Below, piece after piece: positions 45,714-55,702 of a stretch of DNA of 64,000 nt. The DNA is from Zanthoxylum bungeanum (Eukaryota; Streptophyta; Magnoliopsida; Sapindales; Rutaceae). How positions within the stretch are numbered: the first letter of the stretch is position 1; every line of letters starts with the position of its first letter. The stretch covers positions 1-64,000 of the forward strand of contig SKCR01049632.1 in the NCBI GenBank assembly GCA_019454045.1. Direction: 5' to 3'. A program made the translations under genes and the position numbers. The notes beneath the pieces were generated by a model. That model had not been told where the DNA came from. It was given only the letters and a program-made list of their open reading frames with translations, and ran no database searches.

Positions 45714-48261
45714 TGTTAGGGTTGGTGCTCGGAGTACCAATCCAGATTGTATTTATGTCTGATTTATGGATACGAATAATGCATTTTTCCATAATATTAC
45801 TTATTTAATGGTAGCACCTTTTGTCTTTTAGATACATATTCAATCTAATTACGATTAGATATCTAATTATGATTAGATTGAAACTAAATCTGATTTAGCG
45901 ATATGTGTATATTGGACAAAGACCCTAGGATTTATAATGTAGTGTGCAGTTACAACGTAGTTTGTAATTGACATTGGGAAGCGTCACTATAAGTTGTATA
46001 TCTTTAATTAATGTTTCTGGTCAAGATTTACTAACACGGGTCGGTTAGTAAAATCTGCTGAGACCAATAAATGTCGTATATCGTGACTTGGTCCGATGGT
46101 TTATCCCAATGAACCATGAGTCTCGAGAGACTCGTATAGACATGTAGGTGTTTATTTGATAAACACTGAACGACTCACTGAATATTTCCTAATAGATGGT
46201 ACACTAACGTCAATAGGAATCTTCTCGAGTTGAGCAAGCATAGTGGTCCTTCGACTTGAGCTACCACAGTGGATATATGAGTTATCCTCCACACTTTGAT
46301 GGCAGTCACGTCACCGATCTATTTAGATTAGACCTCTACCTGTTCGTTGGGTGTGGACTGATGCTCATGATATCTAGTGCGTATCAAGATAGAATCCGTC
46401 AGTCTTGTGTACAGTGCATAAGTATCCTACACGTGTTTGCGATCTAGTAAATCAATGGCTGTGGTATAACTTCGGAAGTGAGTTCCGAATGTTATTTGAA
46501 GATCGTAAATTTGAAAGTAGACTATATTATACCATAAGGATTTGATGTTCTTATCTATATCACTGGTATAATATAGATACCCTGTGATGGAGGGATTATA
46601 CGTATACAATGACCTCGACTTGCATAGTTTAACGAGATTATCCGTGGTCGTCATAATTCATGAGTGGGTGAATTAGTGGACACAAAATTGGATTTCCTAA
46701 CAGATAAACCTAAACTTAGAGAGTCCCACAATATGAAGTGTACTCGTTGAGCACTTGGGCAACGCGTTATGAATAAAATAAATTATTCATAATACTTCAC
46801 CAGATTAAATGAGTTAATTCGAGTCGTTTAAATGGTTAACCGAAAATACATGCATTAGGGGCATTTCTGTCAATTGATAATTAATATGTATTTATATTTG
46901 ATACAAAATTTGATTTGATACATATTAATTATTTATCAAATGAGATTTTGACATATGCCATTAATATATGTATTTGTTATTTAATGTAAATAAAAATACA
47001 TATATAATAATAATTGCATTAATTAATTATTTAGATGTTTAAATGTTAAATATCTAGATAATTAAATTATTTCGACATTACATAATTGTTATGCAATATG
47101 TTTGATTATTATTGGTTACATGTGGCATGGTTTTATTAAGCTTAAAGTTTACAAATTGGATTTGTTAACTTAAAGGTTATTATTATTTAATTAGATTAAA
47201 AAAATGACTAAATGACCAAATTGCCCTTCTTTCTCAACCTAAGTCGGTTTTGGCCTTGTATTTAAAGTTGAAAATTTTGTTTTCTTGATTGATTCACCTC
47301 CATGGCTGAACCTAATCTCCATAAAAGCTCCCAAAATTTTCTTGAAGAATCAAAGAAGAAAGTGAAGAAAATCAAGAAAAAGTTTAAAGAATTTATGAGA
47401 TTTGGAGGTAATCTTCATAACTCTTAAACTTAGAAAACTTGTTTCTTGTTCTTGATTATCTAGAATAGTTCTAGGATTTCTCCATTTCTTAGATTTTGGG
47501 GCTTTTTGATTTGGAGGATGGATTTGGAGGCTAGATGCATGTGTGAAGTTAGATTGGATAATATTATTGTAATAGTAGTTCAATTTTGTCATTTGATGAC
47601 TTGTTGCCATTCTAGTGTGTTATGACCACTCTTGTAACTACTAGAATTGTTCATGGGTTCTTCATTTGTGGTGACTTTGGATGGTGTAACAATGAATATG
47701 ATTTATGTTGAGAAAATTGGATTTAAAGCATGAAAAATGATATTTTTGTTACAAAAAATCAGATATGGAAATTCTGTATTTTTGGTGATGCAAAGTATGT
47801 TGTATAAATGTATTGGATGTGATTTGGGCATTGGAACAATTTTCGGAAATTGTTTCGGAGTTGAAATATGCGAAAATGATGAAAAACGACGTTACCAGGT
47901 CAGTTTCGGGCTTACCGGGTGTCTGCTGTCCAAACAGTGAATTGGCCACTGTTTGGGCATCCCATGAATTACCCAAGCACCATTGGAGCTGACCTAGGCA
48001 GCCCCTATGTGTGTTGGTTGGTCGGTTCGGACAAAAACGCGTTTTATGCCATTTTACGGAAAAATATTTTCGTAAAAACTTCGCGATGTTCCTTAGCTAT
48101 TTATGTCGTTATTTGATATCGAATGAATATGTTTAGGTGAAATATGAATAAATTATTCATAGTGGATATTGAATAATTTATTCGGTAATTTAAAAAGTTT
48201 TTAAAATTACGATTTCACCCGAACCGTGAGCTTCCGCTGTGCCCGCACTAAAACCCCATCA
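45714..48261 (+). repeat. C2 copia 5' LTR, plus strand (2548 bp)
   Basis: Begins TGTTAGGGTTGGTGCTCGGAG and ends CCCCATCA, followed by a primer-site-like sequence. Same family as S1 and related to the C1 and C3 LTRs, which share the TTGGTGCTC start. No gene is supportable inside. Confidence 0.88.
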
Positions 48262-48265
48262 AAAA

Positions 48266-48279
48266 TGGTATTAGACAGG
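48266..48279 (+). other. C2 primer-binding site, degenerate
   Basis: TGGTATTAGACAGG; compared with TGGTATCAGAGC two of twelve bases are changed. Same offset from the LTR as in C1. Confidence 0.7.
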
Positions 48280-48925
48280 TCTGATCCTTCATCCATTATA
48301 TTTTTCATGCTTGATATATGATATATAATCCAATTCTGACGTTTGCACATGCATATAATTTAGATGTTTCTTGACTTTTAATTCTACGCTAACGGGAAGC
48401 GTAACAGAAATTTAATGGTTAAGTTAAGTTATGTTTTCTAAGGTAGAATTGAATTGTTTAGAAATTGATCTAGATTATATTCTACATTTGATGTAGAGTA
48501 ATGATTTCTTGAGGAATATCCCCGCTTAAATAAGGCAGTAAAGTGACTTGTATTGGATCCATGTTTCTTGGTCCGTCTTGTCAATACGGTTTATGGGTAT
48601 CTTTCTATGGCTGCATCCGAGAAAGTGCCAAAGCAGTGAAGGTGTAGTTGATAGAATTTTATCCATGCCAGATGTATATTTGATACTAGACAAATTCAAG
48701 TGAAAGTGGAAATCCTAAACGTGCCAAAGATGTCAAGACTACATCGGTAGCTTGAGTTTGTCATTGGCAAGTGAAGCCTTGATACGCCTCCTTGTGAACG
48801 TGCCAAAGCTGTCATAACGAGAAACAGTCAGGACCAAAATCAGGAGTCATAGTGAGTGTGATTGACAATGAGTTATCTACCTAATGAATATACGTAGGCG
48901 AGATTGTGCCAAAGCTGTGATATAA
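48280..48925 (+). repeat. C2 leader with phased TGCCAAAGCTGT motifs
   Basis: Homologous to the C1 and C3 leaders but in plus orientation. Motif copies start at 48626, 48722, 48801 and 48907 (spacings 96, 79, 106). No gag follows: between 48920 and 48940 the sequence passes into inverted gag-protease sequence belonging to C3. Confidence 0.8.
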
Positions 48926-48934
48926 TATTTGCTA

Positions 48935-49559
48935 CGCATATCGATACAATATAGCAGTCATGCAGCAAAAGTCTCCCATTGGGTAAGGGAATCTCGCATA
49001 AGCCCACTGTAATCCCATCCAGAGAGTCACCACTCCTGAACCGCAACTTCATCTCTCCAGATTTCAGCTGTCTACTTTCATTCAGCACCTGCAAAAAATT
49101 GCAAATGTGAACAGGACAAGTAGAATCTAAAATCCAACTTGATGTGACAACTTCGTAGGTTAATGAGATATCAATAACGGGAAAAATAAAAGTACCGGAT
49201 GTTCCTGATCTGGGCAAGGTAGTCAGGACAGTTCATTTTCCAGTGCCTGACTTCTGACAGTGATGGCATTTATCTTAAAAAGCTCTCTTGGGCTTCACTA
49301 TCTTAGCCTGCGAAGGAATATTGAAACCTTTCTTCTTTTTTCCCTTCGTCTTCATCCCCTTCGACTTGGAGTGGGAAGAAGCGAAAAGTGAAGTGGGTTT
49401 CAGAAGGCTAGTCGGCAATCCCTTATTCAAATCCTCATCCGCTATGAGAATCATCCTATGCAACTCACGATAAGTGCAGTGAATCCCGTTCATGTTGAAG
49501 TACATAACAAACTGGCGATATGACGTCAGAAGCGAACCAAGAATGACACTCCGTCCCAG
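48935..49559 (-). pseudogene. C3 gag C-terminal part and protease
   Basis: Gag core NTLGRSVILGSLLTSYRQFV at 49500-49575 and a K-rich linker (SKGMKTKGKKKKGFNIP), then, after frame loss near 49275, a protease-like segment IFPVIDIS and WILDSTCPVHICNFLQ (48873-49217). Matches C1 at 22633-23000 and 25423-25771, without the S1 insertion. Confidence 0.8.
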
Positions 49560-49873
49560 AGTATTGATGAGTGGTAAATCTATCACTATTTCCCACTCAT
49601 TTAACCTAATATTTTGTATAGTTTCTTGAGTTTTGTGAATATTTTGATGTGTTTTGTGTTATTTTGCAGATAAATAAAGTTGGAAAAGCATTGGAAGAAA
49701 ATTGGGGCGAAAATAGAGAAAAATTGACAAAATGGCAATTCAGTAAATTGTCTGCGTCGCGACGGCAAGACCTTCCGCGTCGCGACGCCTAACGTGTGCC
49801 GAATAGTGCTAACGTGCGCCGGGTCCACAAATCAGAATCTGAGAAAAGTTTGACTTTGATAACGTGCGATGTG

Positions 49874-50263
49874 CCACGTGTCACCATCACAGCCGATCTG
49901 CTAACATGCGTCGTGCCACGTGTCAGCATCCTACGGTGCCGACAGTCATCATCGCCATGTGTGCCATGTGTCACTCCACGTCATTGCCGCGTCATCAGCC
50001 ACATCACCAGGTTGACCAAGTCAAACTGCCACCTCATCGCCACGTCATCATCAGCGAATCAGGAAGTGCCACGTGTCGCAATCCTACAGTGCCGACAGTC
50101 TCTTTCCCACGTGTCGCCACATCACCGCCACGTCACCGCCATGTTAGCATCAATCATTGAGTATCTAATCCTTATCTGACACGTGGCGGATAAGAATCTC
50201 ATCGACCAATCAGAAGCCGCCACGTGTCACAATAATTGAAGCCCAACCACCTCGCCACGTGTC
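49874..50263 (+). promoter_or_regulatory. Cluster of G-box/ABRE-like CCACGTGTC sites in the E4 LTR
   Basis: Perfect CCACGTGTC (or complement) at 49874, 49916, 50069, 50107, 50178 (reverse), 50220 and 50255, plus CCATGTGTC at 49964. CACGTG is the core bound by plant bZIP and bHLH factors in ABA, light and stress responses. The cluster ends ~120 bp before the TATA box, the position expected for a U3 enhancer. The 3' LTR has a similar cluster with several C-to-T or G-to-A losses. Confidence 0.7.
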
Positions 50264-50381
50264 ACCTTATCATCTTATCCAGAATCTACAAACCGACGAA
50301 CCAGAGCGTGCCACGTCGATAGAATCTGGCGTAGCGACGCCAAAGGCCCTGGCGTCGCGACGCTGGAAGCCTACCGAGGCC

Positions 50382-50390
50382 TATAAATAG
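50382..50390 (+). promoter_or_regulatory. E4 LTR TATA box
   Basis: TATAAATAG preceded by the palindromic GCGTCGCGACGC (50352-50363) and GCGTAGCGACGC (50329-50340). Identical in the 3' LTR. Transcription would start near 50410-50420. Confidence 0.65.
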
Positions 50391-51783
50391 AGCTTCAAAT
50401 TTCAGTTTTAGTTGCACCACTCTCTCTCATCTCTTTGATGTAAAGAGAGAGTTTATCTCTCTAGTTTCTTTTAGTTTTTAGTTTTTTTTTAGTTTTTTTT
50501 AGTTTTGTAAATAATTTTAATTACGTTTTATTAATATAGTAATTTACTTTTTTACTTTTTATAGTTTTTACTATTCACCATGAGGAGGTAACTTTCCCAG
50601 CTAGGGTGAAAGGTAATTCTTTTACTGTTACTATTTATATTAATCTCCCTTAAAAATAATATATTCACTATTTAAAATATTGACTTAAAAAGGATACCGC
50701 CAGATTGGTCGGTTGGTAATTCATTTTAATCTGGTTTAAACCTGACTAATCAAGGATACCGCCAGATTGGTCGGTTGGTAATTTAATTTTGGTTCCGCCT
50801 TTATGGCTGGTTGGACTTAATTTGACTTAATCAGGTTACCGCCTATATGGCTGGTTGGAAAAAAGAATCAAAAGTTTATATATTATTTTATAGGAGATAT
50901 CTAAAATAGTAAATAGTAAAAGTAATTCCTTTTACCTTAGCATTTTATTTTATTTTACTTTTCAGATTTTACTTTATGTCTTTTACTTTTCAGTATTTTT
51001 ACTTTATGTCTTTTACTTTTAAGTTTTTATTAGCCATAGTTATGTGTTAGTTATCTGGAGTTGTGATGAATTCTAATATCACCGGTTTATAAGGGGTTAT
51101 TTTATAGTTTGGGTAATTTAACGGTTTACTTATTAAGTCTTAAACTTAATGCTTCTTGTTGTCTGATTACCAGTAAGATTGATGAGGTAAATCTAAAATG
51201 AACTAGACATAGGGATTTTAGGTTTCAGTCTTAGACTTAATAGCCCACGATCTTCATTGATGATATATAACCCTTTAATAGATTTCCTTACAGGATAGAC
51301 ATATACCTGTCGGGCGGGGGTAGCTATAATTGGAACTTAAACTTAATGAATCCAGATAATTTGGTTGACATAGACATATGGTTCAATTGGGTTAAACTGA
51401 GTATTTGCGTCTGACCATCGACATAGGCTTGCATAATTTACCGTTCCAGGTTAGTAAACTGATTTATTACACAAACATAAAATAATCACTTGATCTTTTA
51501 AAAGATATTAGAAGGATTCACAACCCTAGATCTTTGTGTCTTTTGTTATTTTCCTTAGTATTTTCTTTTGTCTTTTTATTTATTTATTTATTTTGTAAAA
51601 CTACAATCAACCAAATCAATCAAGCAATCATTCTCTTCACCCTCATTTAGATATTTGTAAATAAATAGATTCAATAATTAATAACAACAGTAGATATTAT
51701 GTCCTCGTGGGATCGATATTTTTATACTACTTGTACGATACGTGCGCTTGCGTTATACGTGTGTGTTTACGCCGGTCAAGTTT

Positions 51784-51801
51784 TGGCGCCGTTGCCAGGG
51801 A
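51784..51801 (+). other. E4 primer-binding site, tRNA-Asp
   Basis: TGGCGCCGTTGCCAGGGA, one mismatch to the complement of the tRNA-Asp 3' end, 5 nt after the LTR. Confidence 0.88.
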
Positions 51802-51908
51802 CTTATTTTTCTTGAGTTATTAATTTTGAAGCTATCTCATTTACTTGTATCTAATTTTCATTATCTGTAATTTTTATTTCCTTATTTTATTTTTCAGGTG
51901 ATTGAAAA

Positions 51909-52678
51909 ATGGAACATTATTGGGAGATTGAGAGATTACGTACCTTACAAGAAGATACATCCCAAATCTGGGAGCAACAGTCCGATTTTCTGAGGCCTGT
52001 TGTCCAGCCCAACAATTATCACTGGATGCCAGAACCAACATTTGCTCAACAGAACGCAATGGGGAGATGTGATATATGTAATGGTAACCACCCTAGAGAT
52101 TATTGTGAATACAACTACCATACAGGGTGGCAGAGCTATCAAGATCCTTCATGGTATGACGAGCCATCACATTTCACAGAACCACATTTTCCATCTTATC
52201 CACCATCTACCTATGATCTTCATCAACAACCAGAACCATCAGAGGAAGATCAGTTGCCAAACATGCTCGAAGATATGTTCAAGAAACGAAAAGAAAAGTT
52301 GGATACAATTCTTGAAACAATTCAGAATCAATTTCAAAGTATTAAGAGACAATCAGAATTCATTCAGAGGATGATAGATCAAATGAGACAATTCACAGAA
52401 AACCAGAACTACATACCTCAAGAACCAGTTTCAGATGACACTGATGAAGCCTTCGAGTACCAATCATTTCACAATGACACTTCAACAGAGGAAGAGGCTG
52501 AGCAGTATCAACAACCAGAGGTATCAGTTCAGGAGCCCGGACCGGCAAAGTCTCAATTTGACTTTTATTATTCAGATTCTGACGAGGATGAAGCTGATCT
52601 ATTGTACCCACTGCACCAACAACAGAGGATCAAACTTTCAATCCTCAAAATGAAGATCTTGGATAATGATTTACCATG
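51909..52678 (+). CDS. E4 nucleocapsid-like gag remnant ORF (256 aa)
   Basis: Open frame from the first ATG after the primer site. It lacks the particle-forming gag core seen in E2. Residues ~58-70 contain CDICNGNHPRDYC, a CX2CX3HX4C knuckle of the form found late in Athila gag, followed by a proline/tyrosine-rich stretch, a helical K/Q-rich segment (MFKKRKEKLDTILETIQNQF) and an acidic tail. It could bind RNA and aid packaging by a helper's gag; that is inference. A short polyprotein-linker ORF overlaps its end. Confidence 0.65.
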
Positions 52679-52963
52679 ATGTTTGAAGAAGATCTACCTG
52701 AACCATCCATTCCAGTCGTATCAGAGGATGAAAACCTAATGTCAGAAACATCTTTGCATCTTCAGGTTGACAATTTTGAAGCATGTATTTCACAGATGAC
52801 AGATGAAGAGCTGAATACAAAAATTTTACAATACATCTGTGAAGAAAATGTGGAGCAAGAAACAGAGCAAATGGAAGAGCAAATGTCTGACCTTAATAAA
52901 GATCCAGAGCATTCAAGAGAAACATTGTTGTTTTGGGGAGTACAAATCAAAGATATCGCCTAG
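52676..52963 (+). pseudogene. E4 remnant of the protease-RT linker
   Basis: The stretch FEACISQMTDEELNTKILQYI corresponds to LEACITYMTDSELDDEILE in the E3 linker between protease and RT. The E4 gag-pol thus joins knuckle to linker with the protease removed; RT, RNase H and integrase are missing downstream. Confidence 0.65.
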
Positions 52964-52975
52964 AAGCTTGACAGA

Positions 52976-53194
52976 ATGGAACTCCCATTCCAAGTCACGC
53001 ACCATACGAGACCTCCTGATTTTCTTTCTTTCTTTATAGGAACCACTGGAGTAACAAGGAGCAAAAAGGTGGCACGAGCACTGAATAGGAAAAAATTCTT
53101 TTTGCCACTTTACCGTTGGAAGAGACCCTTCAAAAGCAATGCTCACAGGATTGTCTTTAATCAGACATCCAAAATGACATTGAAATCTCCTTAA
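52976..53194 (+). CDS. Short basic ORF of unknown role in E4
   Basis: Encodes about 72 aa with TTGVTRSKKVARALNRKKFF and a basic C-terminus; I do not recognise it. It ends just before 'gcgctagtagggaggcaacccatgcaa', a segment also found in E2 after the integrase tail, so it may be the diverged end of pol. Coding status is uncertain. Confidence 0.3.
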   Translation: MELPFQVTHHTRPPDFLSFFIGTTGVTRSKKVARALNRKKFFLPLYRWKRPFKSNAHRIVFNQTSKMTLKSP

Positions 53195-53652
53195 CATATG
53201 AATTTCAGTCACGTCTGGCTGAAGACGAAAAATTTAGCGCTAGTAGGGAGGCAACCCATGCAATTTGTTGTAATTTTTGTTTTCATATTTTGTGTATACA
53301 TGTTGTAGAGTTTTTAATTTTGTGTGTTATTTTTGTAGGGGAAAGCACAAACGAAGCATTTTAAGACAGAAGGAATTGTGTTTGGCAATCAAAGAAGAGA
53401 AACAATTCATTAGCGATGGCTGAGTAAGGAATAAAATCTTGAGACGCATTCTAATGAATTTATACTAAGCGAGTGGCGTATTGCGTACACAATTCTGTTG
53501 CCTTAATTATTGCTTTGATTCGTTTTTCTGTTGTAATTATCTTTATTTTCGTAGACAGGATCCAGACTTTTTGACCTTTCAAGATTTCTTTTGTTGTTTA
53601 GCTAACAATCGTCCTTTGGAAGATATTAGTGCTATTATTACTCACCTTTTTT

Positions 53653-53656
53653 CAGG
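53653..53656 (+). promoter_or_regulatory. Candidate 3' splice site upstream of E4 LOG
   Basis: attactcaccttttttcag|gtac, 68 bp before the LOG ATG, conserved with E2 (33279-33282). Suggests a spliced subgenomic LOG mRNA from the LTR promoter. The donor is not identified. Confidence 0.5.
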
Positions 53657-53723
53657 TACTATAAATTCATCCCGTCATTACACTTTTGAATGCATCCAGA
53701 GTTGAAAAAGAAATACATAAAAA

Positions 53724-54377
53724 ATGGAAGCCACTTCAAGAAGACGAGTTGAAAACATCTGTGTGTTTTGCGGTACTAGTGTTGGTACTAAGCCACAATA
53801 CGTAGAGGCAGCACATGAATTGGGTCGAGTCTTAGCTACAAGGAATATGCACTTAATATATGGCGGAGGCAATCTCGGACTTATGCGGATCGTTTCAAAG
53901 GCTGTACAGGAAGGAGGCAGTCATATTTTTGGAATCATCCCAAAACCTTTGGCAGAGGCAAATCTTATTGGATCATCAAACAGAGAGGAACTGATCGTGC
54001 TAGGTATGTCTGAACGACTGATAGAAATGATTAACCGTGCTGATGCTTTTATCGCTTTGCCAGGTGTCTTGGGTACATTGGAGGAAATTTTTATAGTATT
54101 ATCTTGGGCGAACCTGAACATACACCAGAAACCGCTTGGACTGTTCAACGTTGATGGATTTTATGATTTTCTTTGTGTGTTTCTTGATGATGCTTGGAGA
54201 AATGGGTTCATGTCAAAACCTATGAAAGAACTCCTCTTCACTGCCAGAACTGCTCCGGATCTAATAGACCAACTCATAGCCTATGAACCACAAGTTGACC
54301 CTATCCTTTCAAAGATAAATTGGTCCAATGACGATCGTGGTAAGAGGCGTCGGATTAATCTGGATTTTAACCTTTAA
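53724..54377 (+). CDS. LOG: E4-borne LOG-like cytokinin riboside 5'-monophosphate phosphoribohydrolase
   Basis: Intact 217-aa, intronless frame. LOG enzymes hydrolyse cytokinin nucleotides to the free base plus ribose 5-phosphate, the direct activation step. Family features seen: ICVFCGTSVG (residues 12-21), LIYGGGNLGLM (44-54), MSERLIEM (95-102) with the conserved Arg, the signature at 113-121, WANLNIHQKPLGLFNVDGFY (128-147). Two glycines conserved in the family are changed: Gly to Arg at 55 and the second Gly of PGGxGTxxE to Val at 115 (here PGVLGTLEE); E2 retains Gly at both. The C-terminus has KRRR and INLDFNL. The ORF occupies the env-like position, after pol remnants and before the 3' region. 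Activity is doubtful given G115V, but the frame has been kept open. Confidence 0.9.
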   Translation: MEATSRRRVENICVFCGTSVGTKPQYVEAAHELGRVLATRNMHLIYGGGNLGLMRIVSKAVQEGGSHIFGIIPKPLAEANLIGSSNREELIVLGMSERLIEMINRADAFIALPGVLGTLEEIFIVLSWANLNIHQKPLGLFNVDGFYDFLCVFLDDAWRNGFMSKPMKELLFTARTAPDLIDQLIAYEPQVDPILSKINWSNDDRGKRRRINLDFNL

Positions 54378-55690
54378 CTTTTCGTGTAAGACTTTCAGCT
54401 AACCAGGTATTATCTTCTAAACTCTTCTTCTACTGTATAAGACATTGGGGACAATGTCTCATTTAGGTTTGGGGAAGGGAATTATTTGATCAGTACCTTG
54501 TTTTTAGTTGTGTGTTATTTTTTTATTTTTTAGTCCAAATTTTTTTCGAAAAATACAAAAAAAAATTGGAAAAGTTTCAAAAATTACAAAAATATTTTGC
54601 ATTTTTATTTGACTAAAAAGGTGAAATTGGTAAGAGATAGCTGAGTAAGGAGTTTCCACTCCTGAGACGTATCTCAAACCTATTTCGAAACAAGTTAATT
54701 TTTGTTTATTTCATTTTGAATTATTTAATTTGTGAATTCTCCTTAAAACGGACTAAAATGGATCTTCATATGCTCAGTTGACAGATATTATCAACATATA
54801 TAGTAACATACGGACATGAGCTAAAATTGAAAAGTTTGTAATATTCAGTGCTCTAGTTTAATTGGAGGAAATATCTTAAAAAGCAATGGAGTAAAAAAAA
54901 AAAAAAAAAAAAAAAACGTATGAGATCTAAGTTATTAAGTCTGTAAGGGTGTTTTAACACCTAGTGCCCTAAAGCCAACTGGTTTGGGAGTCACTGGCCC
55001 AAAGCTCGTTACATGGATCGAAGATACTGCAAAAATATATATATCTGAAGTCTGAGTAATTAAGTCCGTAGGGATGTCTTAACACCTGATACCCTAAAGC
55101 CAACTGGTTTGGGAGGCACCGACCCAACACTCGCTACATAGATGGAAGGTATTGTATATAAATAAAAAAATAGAGAAAAATCAAAGAAAAAATCAGAAAA
55201 ATGAGAAAAATTATTCCATTGCTACAAAAAGGTGTGAAATCTGATAGAACTTTAGGACAAAAATATTACTCTCTTATCAACTGCACTTATGACTGTTATG
55301 GGCAAAAATAAGTTGTTTAATATTTTGTTGGCTATGTATACGAATGGTAAAAATAATCGGAGAATTTACTTATTCAGTAATTTAGAATAAAACAAAACAA
55401 CTAGTAACTTGGAGTAGAAGTTTCACCTGATTAGTCACTAACATCTTTATTCTCTTTTCGCTTGTCTTTTTGCTTTTGTGTGCATTTGTTTTACTACCTT
55501 TTTACTTTTGTAAAATTTTTGTGGGTATCATTGCTGTAAACCCTCACGAGACTACAACTCGTCCACTAGGGACACATAGGGGTTTAAAGGCTTGTTGCAT
55601 ACGCTAAATGCAACCGTGATCCCTACGAAAGTGGCTTAGTTAATTTATTTATGTTATTTTATGTTTTGCTCGAGGACTAGCAAAATGTTA
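54378..55690 (+). other. E4 3' untranslated region
   Basis: Non-coding and collinear with E2 31287-32574 in the opposite orientation, including the duplicated block (54940-55150) with core 'ccaactggtttgggag'. A-rich run at 54894-54916. Confidence 0.75.
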
Positions 55691-55702
55691 GGTTTGGGGG
55701 TG
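55691..55702 (+). other. E4 polypurine tract
   Basis: GGTTTGGGGGTG immediately before TGATGAGTGG; the same as in E2. Confidence 0.88.

Larger units (their letters stand above)
49565..51778 (+). repeat. E4 5' LTR (2214 bp)
   Basis: TGATGAGTGG ... TTTACGCCGGTCA. The upstream half is rich in CCACGTGTC sites (49874-50263), followed by CpG palindromes, TATAAATAG at 50382 and, further on, repeated 'ggataccgccagattggtcggttgg' blocks (50693-50870). It contains ~70 bp near 49765-49850 that the 3' LTR lacks. The reading frames at 49796-50179 are repeat translations. Confidence 0.94.

Noticed and set aside
49796..50179. 127-aa frame in the E4 LTR (and the related one at 55918-56216)
   Set aside because: Encoded by the CCACGTGTC-rich promoter repeats; not conserved in length between the two LTRs.
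54001..54091. Lysine decarboxylase function for the LOG frame
   Set aside because: Old annotations use that name for PGGxGTxxE proteins; the size and motif order are those of LOG phosphoribohydrolases.
53724..54377. Reading LOG as an ordinary host gene near retroelements
   Set aside because: It lies within exact element boundaries between the pol remnant and the polypurine tract, is intronless, and occurs at the same place in a second element.
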